Counted from the stretch's first letter, positions 29,191-38,846 are shown. The stretch: 64,000 bases of DNA from Rhizobiaceae bacterium (GCA_905339215.1 CAJPFN010000053.1:1-64000), one strand, 5' to 3'. Numbers and translations are program-made. Notes: a model not told the origin generated them from the letters alone.

Positions 29191-29730
29191 ATGGAACACG
29201 ACAACGCGACGCCGCATGTCTTCCCGGAAGCGCGGAAGCCAGGCGAACTTTTCTATTCGCTGATCTTCCTGGGGACGGCAGTCGCCCTGCTTTCCATGAT
29301 CTCCTGGCAGACAAGCGTGCTGCCGGGGAAGGGGTTTTCCGCCCAGCCGCGCACCTGGCCGCTGATCAGCCTGGTCGGGATGACCTTCTTCGCCCTGGCC
29401 AACCTGGTCGCGACCAGCCGCGCGACGCGAACGGCGGGACGGTGGCGGGAGGTCTGGGTGTGGATCAGCTCCCTTGAATATGTCGGGTGGTACCTGCTCT
29501 ACGTCGCGGGAATCCCGGTCGTCGGCTACCTGGCGGCGACGCTCGCCTTCTGCCTCTTCATGACGTGGCGCGCCGGCTACAGGTCCGGCATTGCCTTCGG
29601 CGCCGCCACGGCGTTCGCGCTGTTCGTGGTGCTTCTGTTCAAGTCCCTGTTCAACGTGAAGATCCCCGGCGGGGCGGTCTACGAGCTCCTGCCCGATACG
29701 CTCCGCTACATCATGATCCGCTATTTCTGA
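29191..29730 (+). CDS. tctB: Tripartite tricarboxylate transporter, small membrane subunit (TctB)
   Basis: 179 aa membrane protein with about four hydrophobic segments (for example FYSLIFLGTAVALLSMISW and YLAATLAFCLFMTW), as expected for TctB. The ATG at 29191 is used (MEHDNAT); a TTG nine bases upstream is possible but has no support. It lies between the binding protein and TctA. TctB subunits vary strongly in sequence; the call rests on size, membrane pattern and position. Confidence 0.82.
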   Translation: MEHDNATPHVFPEARKPGELFYSLIFLGTAVALLSMISWQTSVLPGKGFSAQPRTWPLISLVGMTFFALANLVATSRATRTAGRWREVWVWISSLEYVGWYLLYVAGIPVVGYLAATLAFCLFMTWRAGYRSGIAFGAATAFALFVVLLFKSLFNVKIPGGAVYELLPDTLRYIMIRYF

Positions 29731-29737
29731 GGGCGAG

Positions 29738-31228
29738 ATGGACATCCTCTTGTCGGGACTGGAGATCATCGCCCGCTGGGACGTGATCGCGGCCCTCCTG
29801 ATCGGATCGATCGGCGGGGTCATGGTCGGCGCGATGCCGGGCGTCGGCGCCGCGGTGGCCATCGCCATCATGCTGCCGGCGACCTTCTCGCTGGAGCCGA
29901 TCGTCGGGCTGACGGCCCTACTCGGGGTCTACGGTTCCTCGATGTTCGGCGGCGCGATTCCCGCGATCCTGATCAACACGCCGGGAACGCCGGTCAACGC
30001 GCTGACGACCTATGACGGCTATCCCATGACCAAGCGGGGCGAGGCGAGGCGCGCCCTCAGCCTGGCCTACTCGGCGTCCTTCTTCGGCGGCATCTTCTCG
30101 ATCCTCTGCCTGATCCTGCTCGCACCGGTGCTCGCCCGCATCGCGCCGATGTTCGGCGCGCGCGAGGTCTTCCTCGCGGCCCTGCTCGGCATCGTCCTGG
30201 TCGTGGTGACGCATCGCGGCCAGGTTCTCGCGGCCGGCATGCTCGTCTGCTACGGCATCTTCCTCAAGACGGTCGGCCTCGAAGGGGCGGGCTACACGCA
30301 GCGCTACACGTTCGGGCAGACCTGGCTCGCCTCGGGCGTGGACCTGATCGTCGTCGTGCTCGGCCTGTTCGCGCTGAGCCAGGCCTTCATCCTTCTCTCC
30401 GGCAAGGACCAGAAATACGAACTGCCGCCGATGACCAAGACCGGCTTCTTCTCGTCGATGGCGGAGATCTTCCGCTTCAAGCGGGTCGCCACGGTCGCGT
30501 CGAGCTTCGGCGTGATCTGCGGAATGATCCCGGGCGTCGGCGAGTTCATGTCGCAGTTCATGTCCTACGGCTACGCACAGAAGACCTCGAAGACGCCCGA
30601 GCTGTTCGGCAAGGGCAATCCGGAAGGGATCATCGCCTCGGAAGCGGCCAACAATTCCGTGCCCGCCGCCGCGATGATCCCGCTGCTGGCGCTCGGCATT
30701 CCCGGCGAGGAACTGACCGCGATGATGCTGGCGGTGTTCTACGTCCACAACGTCATTCCCGGCCCGCAGCTGTTCCAGAACCAGATGGACTTCGTCGTCG
30801 CGCTCTACATTGCGCTGTTCATCCTCAACGTGCTCGTCGTCTTCTTCCTGCTGCTCGCCACCAATTCGCTGATGAAGGTGATGCTCATCCCGAACCGCTT
30901 CCTCGGCATGATGATCCTGACCTTCAGCCTGATCGGCGTCTATTCCCTGCGCAATTCGCTCAAGGACTGCGCCGTCGCCGCCGCCTTCGGCGTGTTCGGC
31001 TTCATCCTCAAGCGCCTGGAGTGGCCGACCTCGCCGATCATCCTGGGGATGGTGCTGGGCGGCCTGATGGAAGCCAAGCTGCGCACGGCCATGGCGCGCG
31101 TCGATACGCCCTGGGACTTCATCAACCGCCCCATCGCCTTCGTGCTGTTCTCGATGATCGTCATCGCCATCGTGCTTCACGTGATGAGCGTGGTGCGAGA
31201 CCGGAAAAAGGTTGCCGGCAATGCTTGA
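29738..31228 (+). CDS. tctA: Tripartite tricarboxylate transporter, large permease (TctA)
   Basis: 496 aa polytopic permease with about 10-12 membrane segments. The TctA signature region is clear: GVMVGAMPGVGAAVAIAIM and GGAIPAILINTPGTPVNALT, then YDGYPMTKRGEARRAL, and a mirrored second half with IPGVGEF and EAANNSVPAAAMIPLLALGI. Uptake is driven by an ion gradient in the family. GAGGGCGAG precedes the start and the stop overlaps the aldehyde dehydrogenase start by 8 bases. Confidence 0.92.
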   Translation: MDILLSGLEIIARWDVIAALLIGSIGGVMVGAMPGVGAAVAIAIMLPATFSLEPIVGLTALLGVYGSSMFGGAIPAILINTPGTPVNALTTYDGYPMTKRGEARRALSLAYSASFFGGIFSILCLILLAPVLARIAPMFGAREVFLAALLGIVLVVVTHRGQVLAAGMLVCYGIFLKTVGLEGAGYTQRYTFGQTWLASGVDLIVVVLGLFALSQAFILLSGKDQKYELPPMTKTGFFSSMAEIFRFKRVATVASSFGVICGMIPGVGEFMSQFMSYGYAQKTSKTPELFGKGNPEGIIASEAANNSVPAAAMIPLLALGIPGEELTAMMLAVFYVHNVIPGPQLFQNQMDFVVALYIALFILNVLVVFFLLLATNSLMKVMLIPNRFLGMMILTFSLIGVYSLRNSLKDCAVAAAFGVFGFILKRLEWPTSPIILGMVLGGLMEAKLRTAMARVDTPWDFINRPIAFVLFSMIVIAIVLHVMSVVRDRKKVAGNA

Positions 31229-32708
31229 CCAGTCGCGCATCGACGCGCTGCGGGCCGCGGAACTCGCCCCGCGCAGCTTGTTCATAGACGGGGCGTTCCG
31301 CGACGCCGTTCACGGCAAACGACGCGACGTGATCTCTCCCATCGACGGCCGCACGCTGACGTCCATCGCCGAAGGCGGCGCCGAAGACGTCGACCTCGCC
31401 GTCGCCGCTGCGCGGCGCGCCTTCGATGCCGGCAAATGGTCGCGCGCCGCGCCCGCCGAGCGCAAGAAGGTCATGCACCGCATCGCCGACCTGATCGAGA
31501 GGCATGCGCTGGAACTCGCCGTGCTCGGCGTGCGCGACAACGGCACCGAAATCGCCATGGCGCTGAAGGCGGAACCGGGCAGCGCCGCGGCCACCTTCCG
31601 CTACTATGCCGAGGCGATCGACAAGGTCTACGGCGAGATCGCGCCGACCGCACCCAACGTGCTCGGCCTGGTCCACCGCGAGCCGGTCGGCGTGGTCGCG
31701 GCGATCGTTCCGTGGAACTTCCCGATGATGATCGGGGCGTGGAAGATCGCGCCGGCGCTTGCCGCCGGCAACTCGGTGGTGCTGAAGCCGGCCGAGGTAG
31801 CCTCGCTGTCGCTGCTGCGCCTGGCAGAGCTCTGCGCAGAGGCCGGCCTGCCCGCAGGAGTGCTCAACGTCGTCACCGGCAAGGGTTCGGTGTGCGGCGA
31901 AGCGCTCGGCCTGCACATGGACGTCGACGTCATGGCTTTCACGGGTTCCGGCGCCGTCGGTCGCCGGCTGCTCGAATATTCGGCCCGCTCGAACCTGAAG
32001 CGCTGCTATCTGGAGCTCGGCGGCAAGTCGCCGAACATCGTCTTCGCCGACGCGCCGGACCTCGACCAGGCGGCGAAGGTCTCCGCCTACGGCATTTTCC
32101 GCAACTCCGGCCAGGTCTGCGTCGCCGGCTCGCGCCTGCTCGTCGAAGAGACGATCCATGACGAATTCGTCGCCAGGGTCGCGGCCATTGCCACGAAGAT
32201 GAAGGTCGGCGATCCGCTCGACCTGTCGACCGAGGCCGGCGCGGTGACCAGCGAGGACCAGCTCTCCAAGAACCTGGAGTTCGTCCGCCGCGCCAAAGCC
32301 GAGGGCGGGCGCCTCGAAACCGGCGGCACCCGCATCCTCGCCGAGACCGGCGGCTTCTACATGCAGCCGACCGTCTTCTCCGGCATCGAGCCGGCGATGC
32401 ACCTGGCGCAGGAGGAGGTCTTCGGTCCCGTGCTCGGCGTCATGAAGTTCGGGGACGAGGCGGAGGCGGTCAGGCTGGCCAACTCCACGGTCTTCGGCCT
32501 CGCCTCGGCGGTGTGGACCTCGAACCTGTCGCGGGCGCACCGCATGGTGCGGGCAGTGCGGGCGGGGGTCGTGCACGTCAACACCTACGGCGGCTCCGAC
32601 CTGACGGTTCCGCTCGGCGGCGTCGGCCAGTCCGGCAACGGCCACGACAAGTCGCTGCACGCGCTCGACAAGTTCACCGAACTCAAGACCGCATGGATTT
32701 CGCTGTGA
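31221..32708 (+). CDS. NAD(P)-dependent aldehyde dehydrogenase
   Basis: 495 aa enzyme oxidising an aldehyde to an acid. Conserved features are VVAAIVPWNFPMM, the glutamate motif LELGGKSPNIV and the catalytic Cys in NSGQVCVAG, then EEVFGPVLGVM. The start is the ATG at 31221 inside the tctA end; an upstream TTG is less likely. Placement beside transporter, aminotransferase and SDR genes suggests that it oxidises the aldehyde left after transamination or alcohol oxidation. Substrate unknown. Confidence 0.9.
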   Translation: MLDQSRIDALRAAELAPRSLFIDGAFRDAVHGKRRDVISPIDGRTLTSIAEGGAEDVDLAVAAARRAFDAGKWSRAAPAERKKVMHRIADLIERHALELAVLGVRDNGTEIAMALKAEPGSAAATFRYYAEAIDKVYGEIAPTAPNVLGLVHREPVGVVAAIVPWNFPMMIGAWKIAPALAAGNSVVLKPAEVASLSLLRLAELCAEAGLPAGVLNVVTGKGSVCGEALGLHMDVDVMAFTGSGAVGRRLLEYSARSNLKRCYLELGGKSPNIVFADAPDLDQAAKVSAYGIFRNSGQVCVAGSRLLVEETIHDEFVARVAAIATKMKVGDPLDLSTEAGAVTSEDQLSKNLEFVRRAKAEGGRLETGGTRILAETGGFYMQPTVFSGIEPAMHLAQEEVFGPVLGVMKFGDEAEAVRLANSTVFGLASAVWTSNLSRAHRMVRAVRAGVVHVNTYGGSDLTVPLGGVGQSGNGHDKSLHALDKFTELKTAWISL

Positions 32709-34096
32709 CCGATACGCTGGCCGGCACCCACTCCGAAACGATCGACAGGCTGATCGACGCCGAGCAGGCGCGCTTCGCGGCCCGGCATCCGCGCTCGGCC
32801 GAAGCCTGGGCGCGCGGCCGCAAGCACTTCCTCTATGGCGGCCCGTCGCACTGGATGCGGCGCTGGGCGGGCGGTTTCCCGGTCTATGTCGCGGAGGCGC
32901 GCGGCTGCCACGTCCGTGACATCGACGGGCACGACTATGTCGACTTCTGCCTCGGCGACACCGGCGGCATGTGCGGCCATGCGCCGGAGGCGGTGACGCG
33001 CGCGGCGGTGCGGCAGCTCGAGCGCGGCACCACCCACATGATGCCGACCGAGGACAGCCTGTGGGTGGGCGAGGAACTGGCCCGCCGCTTCGGCCTGCCC
33101 TACTGGACGCTCACCACCTCGGCCACCGACGCCAACCGCGGCGCGATCCGCATCGCCCGCATGATCACCGGCCGCGACAAGGTGCTGGTCTTCTCCGGCT
33201 GCTACCACGGCGGCATCGACGAGGCGCATGTCGAACTGCACGACGGGCGCTTGCGGATGCGCAACATGATCCATCCCAACGGCGTCGATCATGCGCGGGT
33301 CTCGAAGGTCGTGCAGTTCAACGACGTCGAAGCGCTCGCGGAGGCGCTCGCGCCGGGCGACGTGGCCTGTGTCGTCATGGAGCCGCTGATGACCAATTTC
33401 GGCATGATCCCCGTCGCGGACGGTTTTCATGACGCCGTACGCCAGATCACGCGGCGCACGGGGACGGTTCTCGTCATCGACGAGACCCACACGCTGTCCT
33501 GTGGGCCGGGCGGCTACACCGCGCTCAACGGCCTGGAACCCGACATCTTCGTCGCAGGCAAGGCGATTGCGGGCGGTATCCCGGCCGGCATCTTCGGCGT
33601 CACGAACGAGATCGCCGCGCGGCTCTGGCAGGTCGTGCCCTACGTCAATCCCCGCCAGCGCCAGTCGTCGCATTTCGGCATCGGCGGCACGCTGGCCGGC
33701 AACGCGCTGACGGTCGCCACCATGCGCGCGGTGCTGGAGGAAGTGCTGACGCCGGAGAACTATGCCGGCATGATCGCCCGCGCGAGCCGCCTGGCCGACG
33801 GGGCCCGCGCGGTCATCTCGCAGCACGGTCTGCCGTGGCACGTCACCCAGATCGGCGCGCGGGCGGAGATCATGTTCAGCCCAGCCCCCCCGCGCAACGC
33901 GGCGGAGGTGGCCGCGACCCGCCGCGGCGACCTCGAGACCCTGCTCCATGCCTTCTACATGAACGAGGGCATCCTGGTGACGCCCTTCCACACCATGTTC
34001 CTGATGTGCCCGGCGACCGCGGATGCCGACGTCGACCGTCACGGCGACGTGTTCGGCCGCTTCGTGCAGATGGTCGTCGCGGCGGGAGTGGCCTGA
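32693..34096 (+). CDS. Class III aminotransferase, glutamate-1-semialdehyde-like
   Basis: 467 aa PLP enzyme resembling the glutamate-1-semialdehyde aminomutase branch of class III. Motifs include DYVDFCLGDTGGMCGHAPEA, SGCYHGGIDEAHV, VVMEPLM, LVIDETHTL and the PLP lysine in FVAGKAIAGGIPAGIFG. The extended N-terminus and gene context argue against housekeeping hemL. It begins inside the aldehyde dehydrogenase end (16-base overlap) and ends 4 bp before the first SDR. Probably transaminates the imported amino compound. Confidence 0.83.
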   Translation: MDFAVTDTLAGTHSETIDRLIDAEQARFAARHPRSAEAWARGRKHFLYGGPSHWMRRWAGGFPVYVAEARGCHVRDIDGHDYVDFCLGDTGGMCGHAPEAVTRAAVRQLERGTTHMMPTEDSLWVGEELARRFGLPYWTLTTSATDANRGAIRIARMITGRDKVLVFSGCYHGGIDEAHVELHDGRLRMRNMIHPNGVDHARVSKVVQFNDVEALAEALAPGDVACVVMEPLMTNFGMIPVADGFHDAVRQITRRTGTVLVIDETHTLSCGPGGYTALNGLEPDIFVAGKAIAGGIPAGIFGVTNEIAARLWQVVPYVNPRQRQSSHFGIGGTLAGNALTVATMRAVLEEVLTPENYAGMIARASRLADGARAVISQHGLPWHVTQIGARAEIMFSPAPPRNAAEVAATRRGDLETLLHAFYMNEGILVTPFHTMFLMCPATADADVDRHGDVFGRFVQMVVAAGVA

Positions 34097-34100
34097 GGCG

Positions 34101-34892
34101 ATGGCGTTCGATCTCGCCGGACGGGTGGCGCTGGTGACCGGCGGCGGCCGCGGCATCGGCGCGGCCATCGCGACGCGGCTGGCCGAGGCCGGCGCCCGCG
34201 TCGCCGTCTGCAACCGGACGCCCGGGCCCGCCGAGGAACTGGCGAGCCAACTCGCCGCACAAGGCCTCTCGGCGCGCACCGTCGCCTGGCCCGGAACCGG
34301 CCGTGGCGAAATCCGCGCCATGGTCGACCGACTCGTTGCCGACGAGGGACGCCTCGACATCGCGGTCCACAATGCCGGCGGCTGCCCCTGGGCATCGATC
34401 GACGATCTCGACGAAGAAGGTCTCGGCCAGACGCTGGACATCAACCTCCGCGCCTTCGTCTGGCTGGTGCAGGCCTGCGTCCCGCCCATGCGTGCCAACG
34501 GCTTCGGCCGGCTTTTGGTGACCTCCTCGGTGTCGGCCCGCGTCGCGATGGGCGGCGGCGCGCATTATTCCGCCGCCAAGGCCGGCGTAAACGCCTTCGT
34601 CCGCGGCGCCGCCTTCGAGCTGGCGCGCGACGGCATCACGGTCAACGGCGTGGAACCGGGCTTCATCGCCAAGCCGGGACGCGGCACGCTGTCGACCGCC
34701 GAAAAGCAGGCTGCGATCGGCCGCCACATCCCGATGGGGCGCATGGGCGAGGCCGACGACATCGCCTTCGCCATGCTCTACCTCGCCTCGCCCGAAGCCA
34801 GATATACGACCGGGCAGACCATCGTGGTCGACGGCGGCTCGACACTTCCCGAGACGGGCTACGCCGTCGAAGACCGCTGGGGGCTTTCATGA
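34101..34892 (+). CDS. Short-chain dehydrogenase/reductase
   Basis: 263 aa classical SDR. The NAD(P) motif TGGGRGIG is at about residues 12-19, NAG at HNAGG, and the catalytic set is S in SSVSARVAMG plus YSAAK. The start ATG at 34101 is 4 bp past the aminotransferase stop. It overlaps the second SDR as ATGA. Substrate unknown; the operon suggests a hydroxy/keto step in the same pathway. Confidence 0.87.
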   Translation: MAFDLAGRVALVTGGGRGIGAAIATRLAEAGARVAVCNRTPGPAEELASQLAAQGLSARTVAWPGTGRGEIRAMVDRLVADEGRLDIAVHNAGGCPWASIDDLDEEGLGQTLDINLRAFVWLVQACVPPMRANGFGRLLVTSSVSARVAMGGGAHYSAAKAGVNAFVRGAAFELARDGITVNGVEPGFIAKPGRGTLSTAEKQAAIGRHIPMGRMGEADDIAFAMLYLASPEARYTTGQTIVVDGGSTLPETGYAVEDRWGLS

Positions 34893-35662
34893 CGGGACGA
34901 CTGGAAGGCCGCAGGGCGCTGGTCACAGGGGCTGCGACCGGCATGGGCAGCGCCACAGCGGAACTGTTCGCGCGCGAGGGCGCGTCGCTGGTGCTGTTCG
35001 GGCTGGGCGGCGTGGCGCTCGAAGAGGCCGCCGCGGCAACGGGCGGCGTGGCGGTCCACGGCAGCGTCACCGAGGAGGCCGACATCGCCCGCGCCATCGC
35101 GGCCTGTGGCGGCCGGCTCGACATCCTGGTCAACGCGGCGGGCATCATCCTGCCCGACGCGCCGGAAAGCCTTTCCGACGACGTCTGGGAACGCAGCTTT
35201 GCCGTCAACGCGACGGGGGCGATGAAGGTCTGCCGCGCCTCGCTGCCGCTGCTGAAGCAGCGCGGCGGCGCGATCGTCAACATCGCCTCGGTCGGCGCCT
35301 TCAACGGCAGTCCGGTCAACGCCGCCTATTCGGCGAGCAAGGCCGCGCTCGTCTCCTATACGCGCACGCTCGCCTATGCCCATGGCCCGGACGGCATCCG
35401 CGTCAACTCCGTCGCACCGGGCTGGGTGCGCACGCCGATGAGCGAGTGGGAGATGGCCGAGGCGGCGCGGCTGAACGGCACGACGGCCGAAGACGAGTTC
35501 GCCGCGCTCACCGGCCGCATTGCGCTGAGGCGGGTGGCGGAACCGAAGGAGATCGCGTCCTGCTGCCTGTTCCTCGCCTCGGACGAGGCCTCCTTCGTCA
35601 CCGGCGCCGTCCTCGTCGCGGATGGTGGGGGTCGATCCCCGACGCAGAACAGGGCCGTCTAG
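34889..35662 (+). CDS. Short-chain dehydrogenase/reductase
   Basis: 257 aa classical SDR with TGAATGMGS as nucleotide motif, NAAGI, and an intact S/YSASK active site (NIASVGAFNGSPVNAAYSAS). It is the last gene of the tct operon, translationally coupled to the preceding SDR. The C-terminus ends VADGGGRSPTQNRAV. Two stem-loops follow. Confidence 0.87.
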   Translation: MTGRLEGRRALVTGAATGMGSATAELFAREGASLVLFGLGGVALEEAAAATGGVAVHGSVTEEADIARAIAACGGRLDILVNAAGIILPDAPESLSDDVWERSFAVNATGAMKVCRASLPLLKQRGGAIVNIASVGAFNGSPVNAAYSASKAALVSYTRTLAYAHGPDGIRVNSVAPGWVRTPMSEWEMAEAARLNGTTAEDEFAALTGRIALRRVAEPKEIASCCLFLASDEASFVTGAVLVADGGGRSPTQNRAV

Positions 35663-35967
35663 CGACCGGAAACTCGCTGCCATCCTCGCGTCCCTCGGGA
35701 TGGCACCAGGTGCCCGGCTGGGCGCGGTCGCGCTATGGCGGCGGTCGCTCGGGGCTCGACGAGAAGGGAAGGACCCGCGTCGAGCCGCCCGCAGGACTTG
35801 CAGGAACAAGAGTGGGGTGCGCGAAGCGCAACCTGGCGGCTATGTCCGGACTGTTAGCGCTGAGCCGGGATAAAACCAAAATGCCGCGCCCGACAGGAAG
35901 AAACCGGGAACTCGTAAGTTGTTGTTTATGCGATAGGATAACGTAGTGCCGAAGAGAAACGGAGCAG
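35663..35967. terminator. Gene-free gap with two stem-loops
   Basis: TGCCATCC (35678-35685) pairs with GGATGGCA (35698-35705), and GGCTCGAC (35753-35760) pairs with GTCGAGCC (35779-35786). They probably end the tct operon and the converging nitronate monooxygenase-like gene. I see no gene in the remainder. Confidence 0.5.
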
Positions 35968-36954
35968 TCAATCAACGATCCGTCGCGGGCCGCCCGCGAG
36001 CAGACGCTCGGCTTGTCCGACCATGTCATCGATCACATGCGCGGCCGACTCCACGCTATGGATCATGCCGGCTGCTTCTCCCATGAGCACACCGGTGTTT
36101 TCGGCGTCGCCAGTGTTGAAAGCTTCCCAATAAAGTCTGCTCTGAGCGGCCAGCGTGGATTCTTCAGCCAACTGATCTTCGCGTCCGTGCCAGGCTGCGA
36201 CAAATCGATTGTTCAGCACACGCGCGGCGAATTCGCTTGTCGGCCAATGATAGTTGCGGGCGATATCCACGGTCGTGGTCTTGATGGTCCGATCGCCATC
36301 GGCGGCGACGATTGCCTCACAAAATCCACGGGGTGCGGCAGACTCGGCAGTCGCGATGAACCGCGTGCCGATCAGGACGCCGTCGGCACCGAGCATCAGC
36401 GCCGCGGCAAGCGACCGGCCGTCGCCAACGCCGCCCGCCGCGACGACAAGCGTCTCTGGCGCCCGTTGCGCGACAAGATCGGCAATCTCGGGAACGAGAG
36501 TGAACGTCGAGCGGCGACCACTGTGACCGCCAGCTTCATTGCCCTGCGCCACGATTACGTCCGCCCCGACTTCAAGCGCCTCGCGGGCATGCGACATCGA
36601 CTGGACCTGGAAGATGATCGGCACTCCCGCTTCCCTTGCGCGCGCGGCAAAGGGTGCGGGTGAACCGAATGAAAACATCAGCGCAGCAGGTTGCCGCGCC
36701 AACACGAGATCGAGCAGATGCGGCCTGGTTGCCAGCGACCATGTGATGAAGCCGCATCCGACCCGCGCATTGCCCGCGGCGGCAAACTCCTTGTCCAACC
36801 AGGCTTCATCGCCATAACCACCGCCGATCAGACCAAGCCCACCGGCATTCGACACAGCAGCAGCAAGCCGCCCGCCTGCCATCACGCCCATCGGAGCGAG
36901 CAGGATGGGGTGCCTGATCGTAAAACGCTCTGTCAGTCGAGTTCTCAGAGGCAC
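35968..36954 (-). CDS. Nitronate monooxygenase-like flavin oxidoreductase
   Basis: FMN-dependent TIM-barrel enzyme of the 2-nitropropane dioxygenase/nitronate monooxygenase family. Motifs are PILLAPMGVMAGG at the N-terminus, VIVAQGNEAGGHSG and the FMN phosphate site VVAAGGVGDGRSLAAALMLG with IGTRFIAT. No in-frame ATG fits: GTG at 36954 gives 328 aa, the usual family length, but lacks a clear ribosome site; GTG at 36978 or TTG at 37122 are alternatives. Upstream DNA carries a transposase scrap, so the original 5' end may have been altered. Confidence 0.78.
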   Translation of the reverse strand: MPLRTRLTERFTIRHPILLAPMGVMAGGRLAAAVSNAGGLGLIGGGYGDEAWLDKEFAAAGNARVGCGFITWSLATRPHLLDLVLARQPAALMFSFGSPAPFAARAREAGVPIIFQVQSMSHAREALEVGADVIVAQGNEAGGHSGRRSTFTLVPEIADLVAQRAPETLVVAAGGVGDGRSLAAALMLGADGVLIGTRFIATAESAAPRGFCEAIVAADGDRTIKTTTVDIARNYHWPTSEFAARVLNNRFVAAWHGREDQLAEESTLAAQSRLYWEAFNTGDAENTGVLMGEAAGMIHSVESAAHVIDDMVGQAERLLAGGPRRIVD

Positions 36955-37240
36955 GGTTCGCGCTCGTAAAATCACCGAAGGGATGCGGAAGATGCCGAAT
37001 ATGCGATGGACAATAGCAGCATAGCGTCCCGTTCGAAACTCGAACCCGGAAATCAGACCATCTTGAGCGCTGTATGCTTGTCCGAAGCCCCATCGGGATG
37101 CGGCCTGCTTGGACACAGGCAAAATGACGGCAAAGCCCAGACGCGAGCTTTCCCAGCGATCAGGTAGCAGGCTGAGGCGCGTCCCGTCACTGCGACGCAG
37201 ATAGCAACAATTCGAATTCTGCCGCCGCGAAAGGGCCGAG

Positions 37241-37345
37241 ATGGCGGCGGAGAGACTAAGAATGCGGCGTGTCTGCGAGATTTTTGGCTATCGATCTGCC
37301 GAGGGACTGGGCCACAGGGCGATCTCCTATCGGCTGGGGCCAGCG
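37241..37345 (+). pseudogene. Remnant of IS21-family transposase istA (N-terminus only)
   Basis: About 35 codons read MAAERLRMRRVCEIFGYRSA then EGLGHRAISYRLGPAPSTVR, very like the N-terminal helix-turn-helix of alphaproteobacterial IS21 IstA proteins. The similarity stops abruptly and the frame then runs antisense to the neighbouring histidine kinase. No istB or terminal repeats were seen. It marks an old insertion between the nitronate monooxygenase-like gene and the signalling operon. Recognition is from memory of the family. Confidence 0.55.
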
Positions 37346-37400
37346 CCCTCGACGGTGCGCAAGGCGCGCTGCGGCGCGCAGAGGCCGCCGGGGCCTGAGG

Positions 37401-38840
37401 TCAGCCCTTGGCTTCGGCCGGCTTTGCCTCGCGCTGCAGGGAGCGGGGCAGGAGCACCGTGAACTCGGTCCGGCCGGGGCGGGACTCGACGCTCATACGC
37501 CCGCGATGGCGGTTGACGACGATGTTGCGCGCGATGTGCAGGCCGAGCCCCGTGCCCACGCCCTGCGGCTTGGTGGTGAAGAAAGGATCGAAGATGCGCG
37601 CCTGCAGTTCGGGCGGAATGCCGGGGCCGTCATCCGCGATCTTGACCTCGACCATCTCGCCCACTGGGCGGACGCGCAGATCGAGCACACCCGCGCCCTC
37701 CATCGCCTGCACCGCATTGTCGATGAGGTTGGTCCAGACCTGGTTGAGTTCGCCGGCATAGGCCTCGACCAGGGGCAGGTCGGTCGCGAAGTCGCGGTTC
37801 ACCGCAACGCCGTTCTTGATCTTGTGGTGCAGGATCATCAGCGTGTCCTCGATACCGGCGGTGATGTCTACGGTCTTGACCGGCGCCTGGTCGAGATAGG
37901 CATAGGACTTCACCGCCCGCACGATCCTAGAGATCGTCTCCGAGCCCATCAGGATTTCCTCGATGAGCTGTTGCACCGCCAACCCGGCGCTCAGCCATTC
38001 GAGGCCGAGCCGCAGGACCTGCGGCGAGAAGGCCGCACGCAGCGGCGCGACACGGGCGACGTTCCAGCCATAGGCAACGAGCGGCGGCGCCAGCTCCCAG
38101 GGCTCGGCGAGACCGATCTCTTCCAGCAGGTCGATCAACGCATCCTCTTCGCGGCTCGCGGCCACCGCGGACGTTGCGGGCGGGCGGCCCGAGAGAATCT
38201 GGCTCTCGATCCGCATCAGCTCCGCCCGCTCTTCGGCGCTGAGGGGCAGCATATGCAAGTCGAGGGTCTTCTGCCGCCAGGTCTCGAAGGAATCGCGCAG
38301 CACCAGGCTGCTGCGCTGGATCGCGGCGGCGGGGTTGTTGAGCTCGTGGGCGAGACCCGCCGCCAGCGTCCCGAGCGAGGCGAGCTTTTCCTGCTGCATC
38401 AGCGAGGCTTCGGTACTGCGCAGCCGCCCGGCCATGATCCTGAGGATCGAAGCCGCCAGCGCGGGGCTGCGTTCCAGGAGCTTGCGGAATGCTTCCTGCC
38501 CGATCTCCAGCACCTCGGTTGGCTCTACCGTGTCGGCGGAGGCCGCGCGCGGCCACTGCTCGAGGAGCGACATCTCGCCGACGACCTCGCCAGGGCCGCG
38601 CACCGCGAGGAGCACGTCCTGCTCGCCGTCGCGCTTGGAGATCTCGATCTTGCCGGAGAGCACGAGGAAGAGCGAATCCCCCGGATCGCCCTCGCGGATG
38701 AACCGTGTGCCCGGCGGCAGGAGGGTCAGCGTGGCCGAGCGGCAGAGTTGCTCGATGTCAGCCAGGGACAGCCCCGAGAACAGAGGCAGCTTGCCGATGA
38801 ATTCCTGCAACCTGCGAAACTGGGCGTTGACGGTGGACAC
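37401..38840 (-). CDS. Histidine kinase with N-terminal cyclic-nucleotide-binding domain
   Basis: 479 aa soluble sensor kinase. Residues about 15-130 form a Crp-like cNMP-binding domain (PPGTRFIREGDPGDSLFLVL, GEVVGEMSLLEQWPRAASA). The phosphoacceptor is the His in LAAGLAHELNNPAAAIQR, and the ATPase domain has the N-box LIDNAVQAMEG, DDGPGIP and GVGTGLGLHIARNIV. No membrane segment, so cytoplasmic. It follows the receiver/thioredoxin-reductase fusion by 6 bp and the class III cyclase upstream in the same operon, suggesting that the cyclase product is its ligand. Confidence 0.9.
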   Translation of the reverse strand: MSTVNAQFRRLQEFIGKLPLFSGLSLADIEQLCRSATLTLLPPGTRFIREGDPGDSLFLVLSGKIEISKRDGEQDVLLAVRGPGEVVGEMSLLEQWPRAASADTVEPTEVLEIGQEAFRKLLERSPALAASILRIMAGRLRSTEASLMQQEKLASLGTLAAGLAHELNNPAAAIQRSSLVLRDSFETWRQKTLDLHMLPLSAEERAELMRIESQILSGRPPATSAVAASREEDALIDLLEEIGLAEPWELAPPLVAYGWNVARVAPLRAAFSPQVLRLGLEWLSAGLAVQQLIEEILMGSETISRIVRAVKSYAYLDQAPVKTVDITAGIEDTLMILHHKIKNGVAVNRDFATDLPLVEAYAGELNQVWTNLIDNAVQAMEGAGVLDLRVRPVGEMVEVKIADDGPGIPPELQARIFDPFFTTKPQGVGTGLGLHIARNIVVNRHRGRMSVESRPGRTEFTVLLPRSLQREAKPAEAKG

Positions 38841-38846
38841 GGCGGC

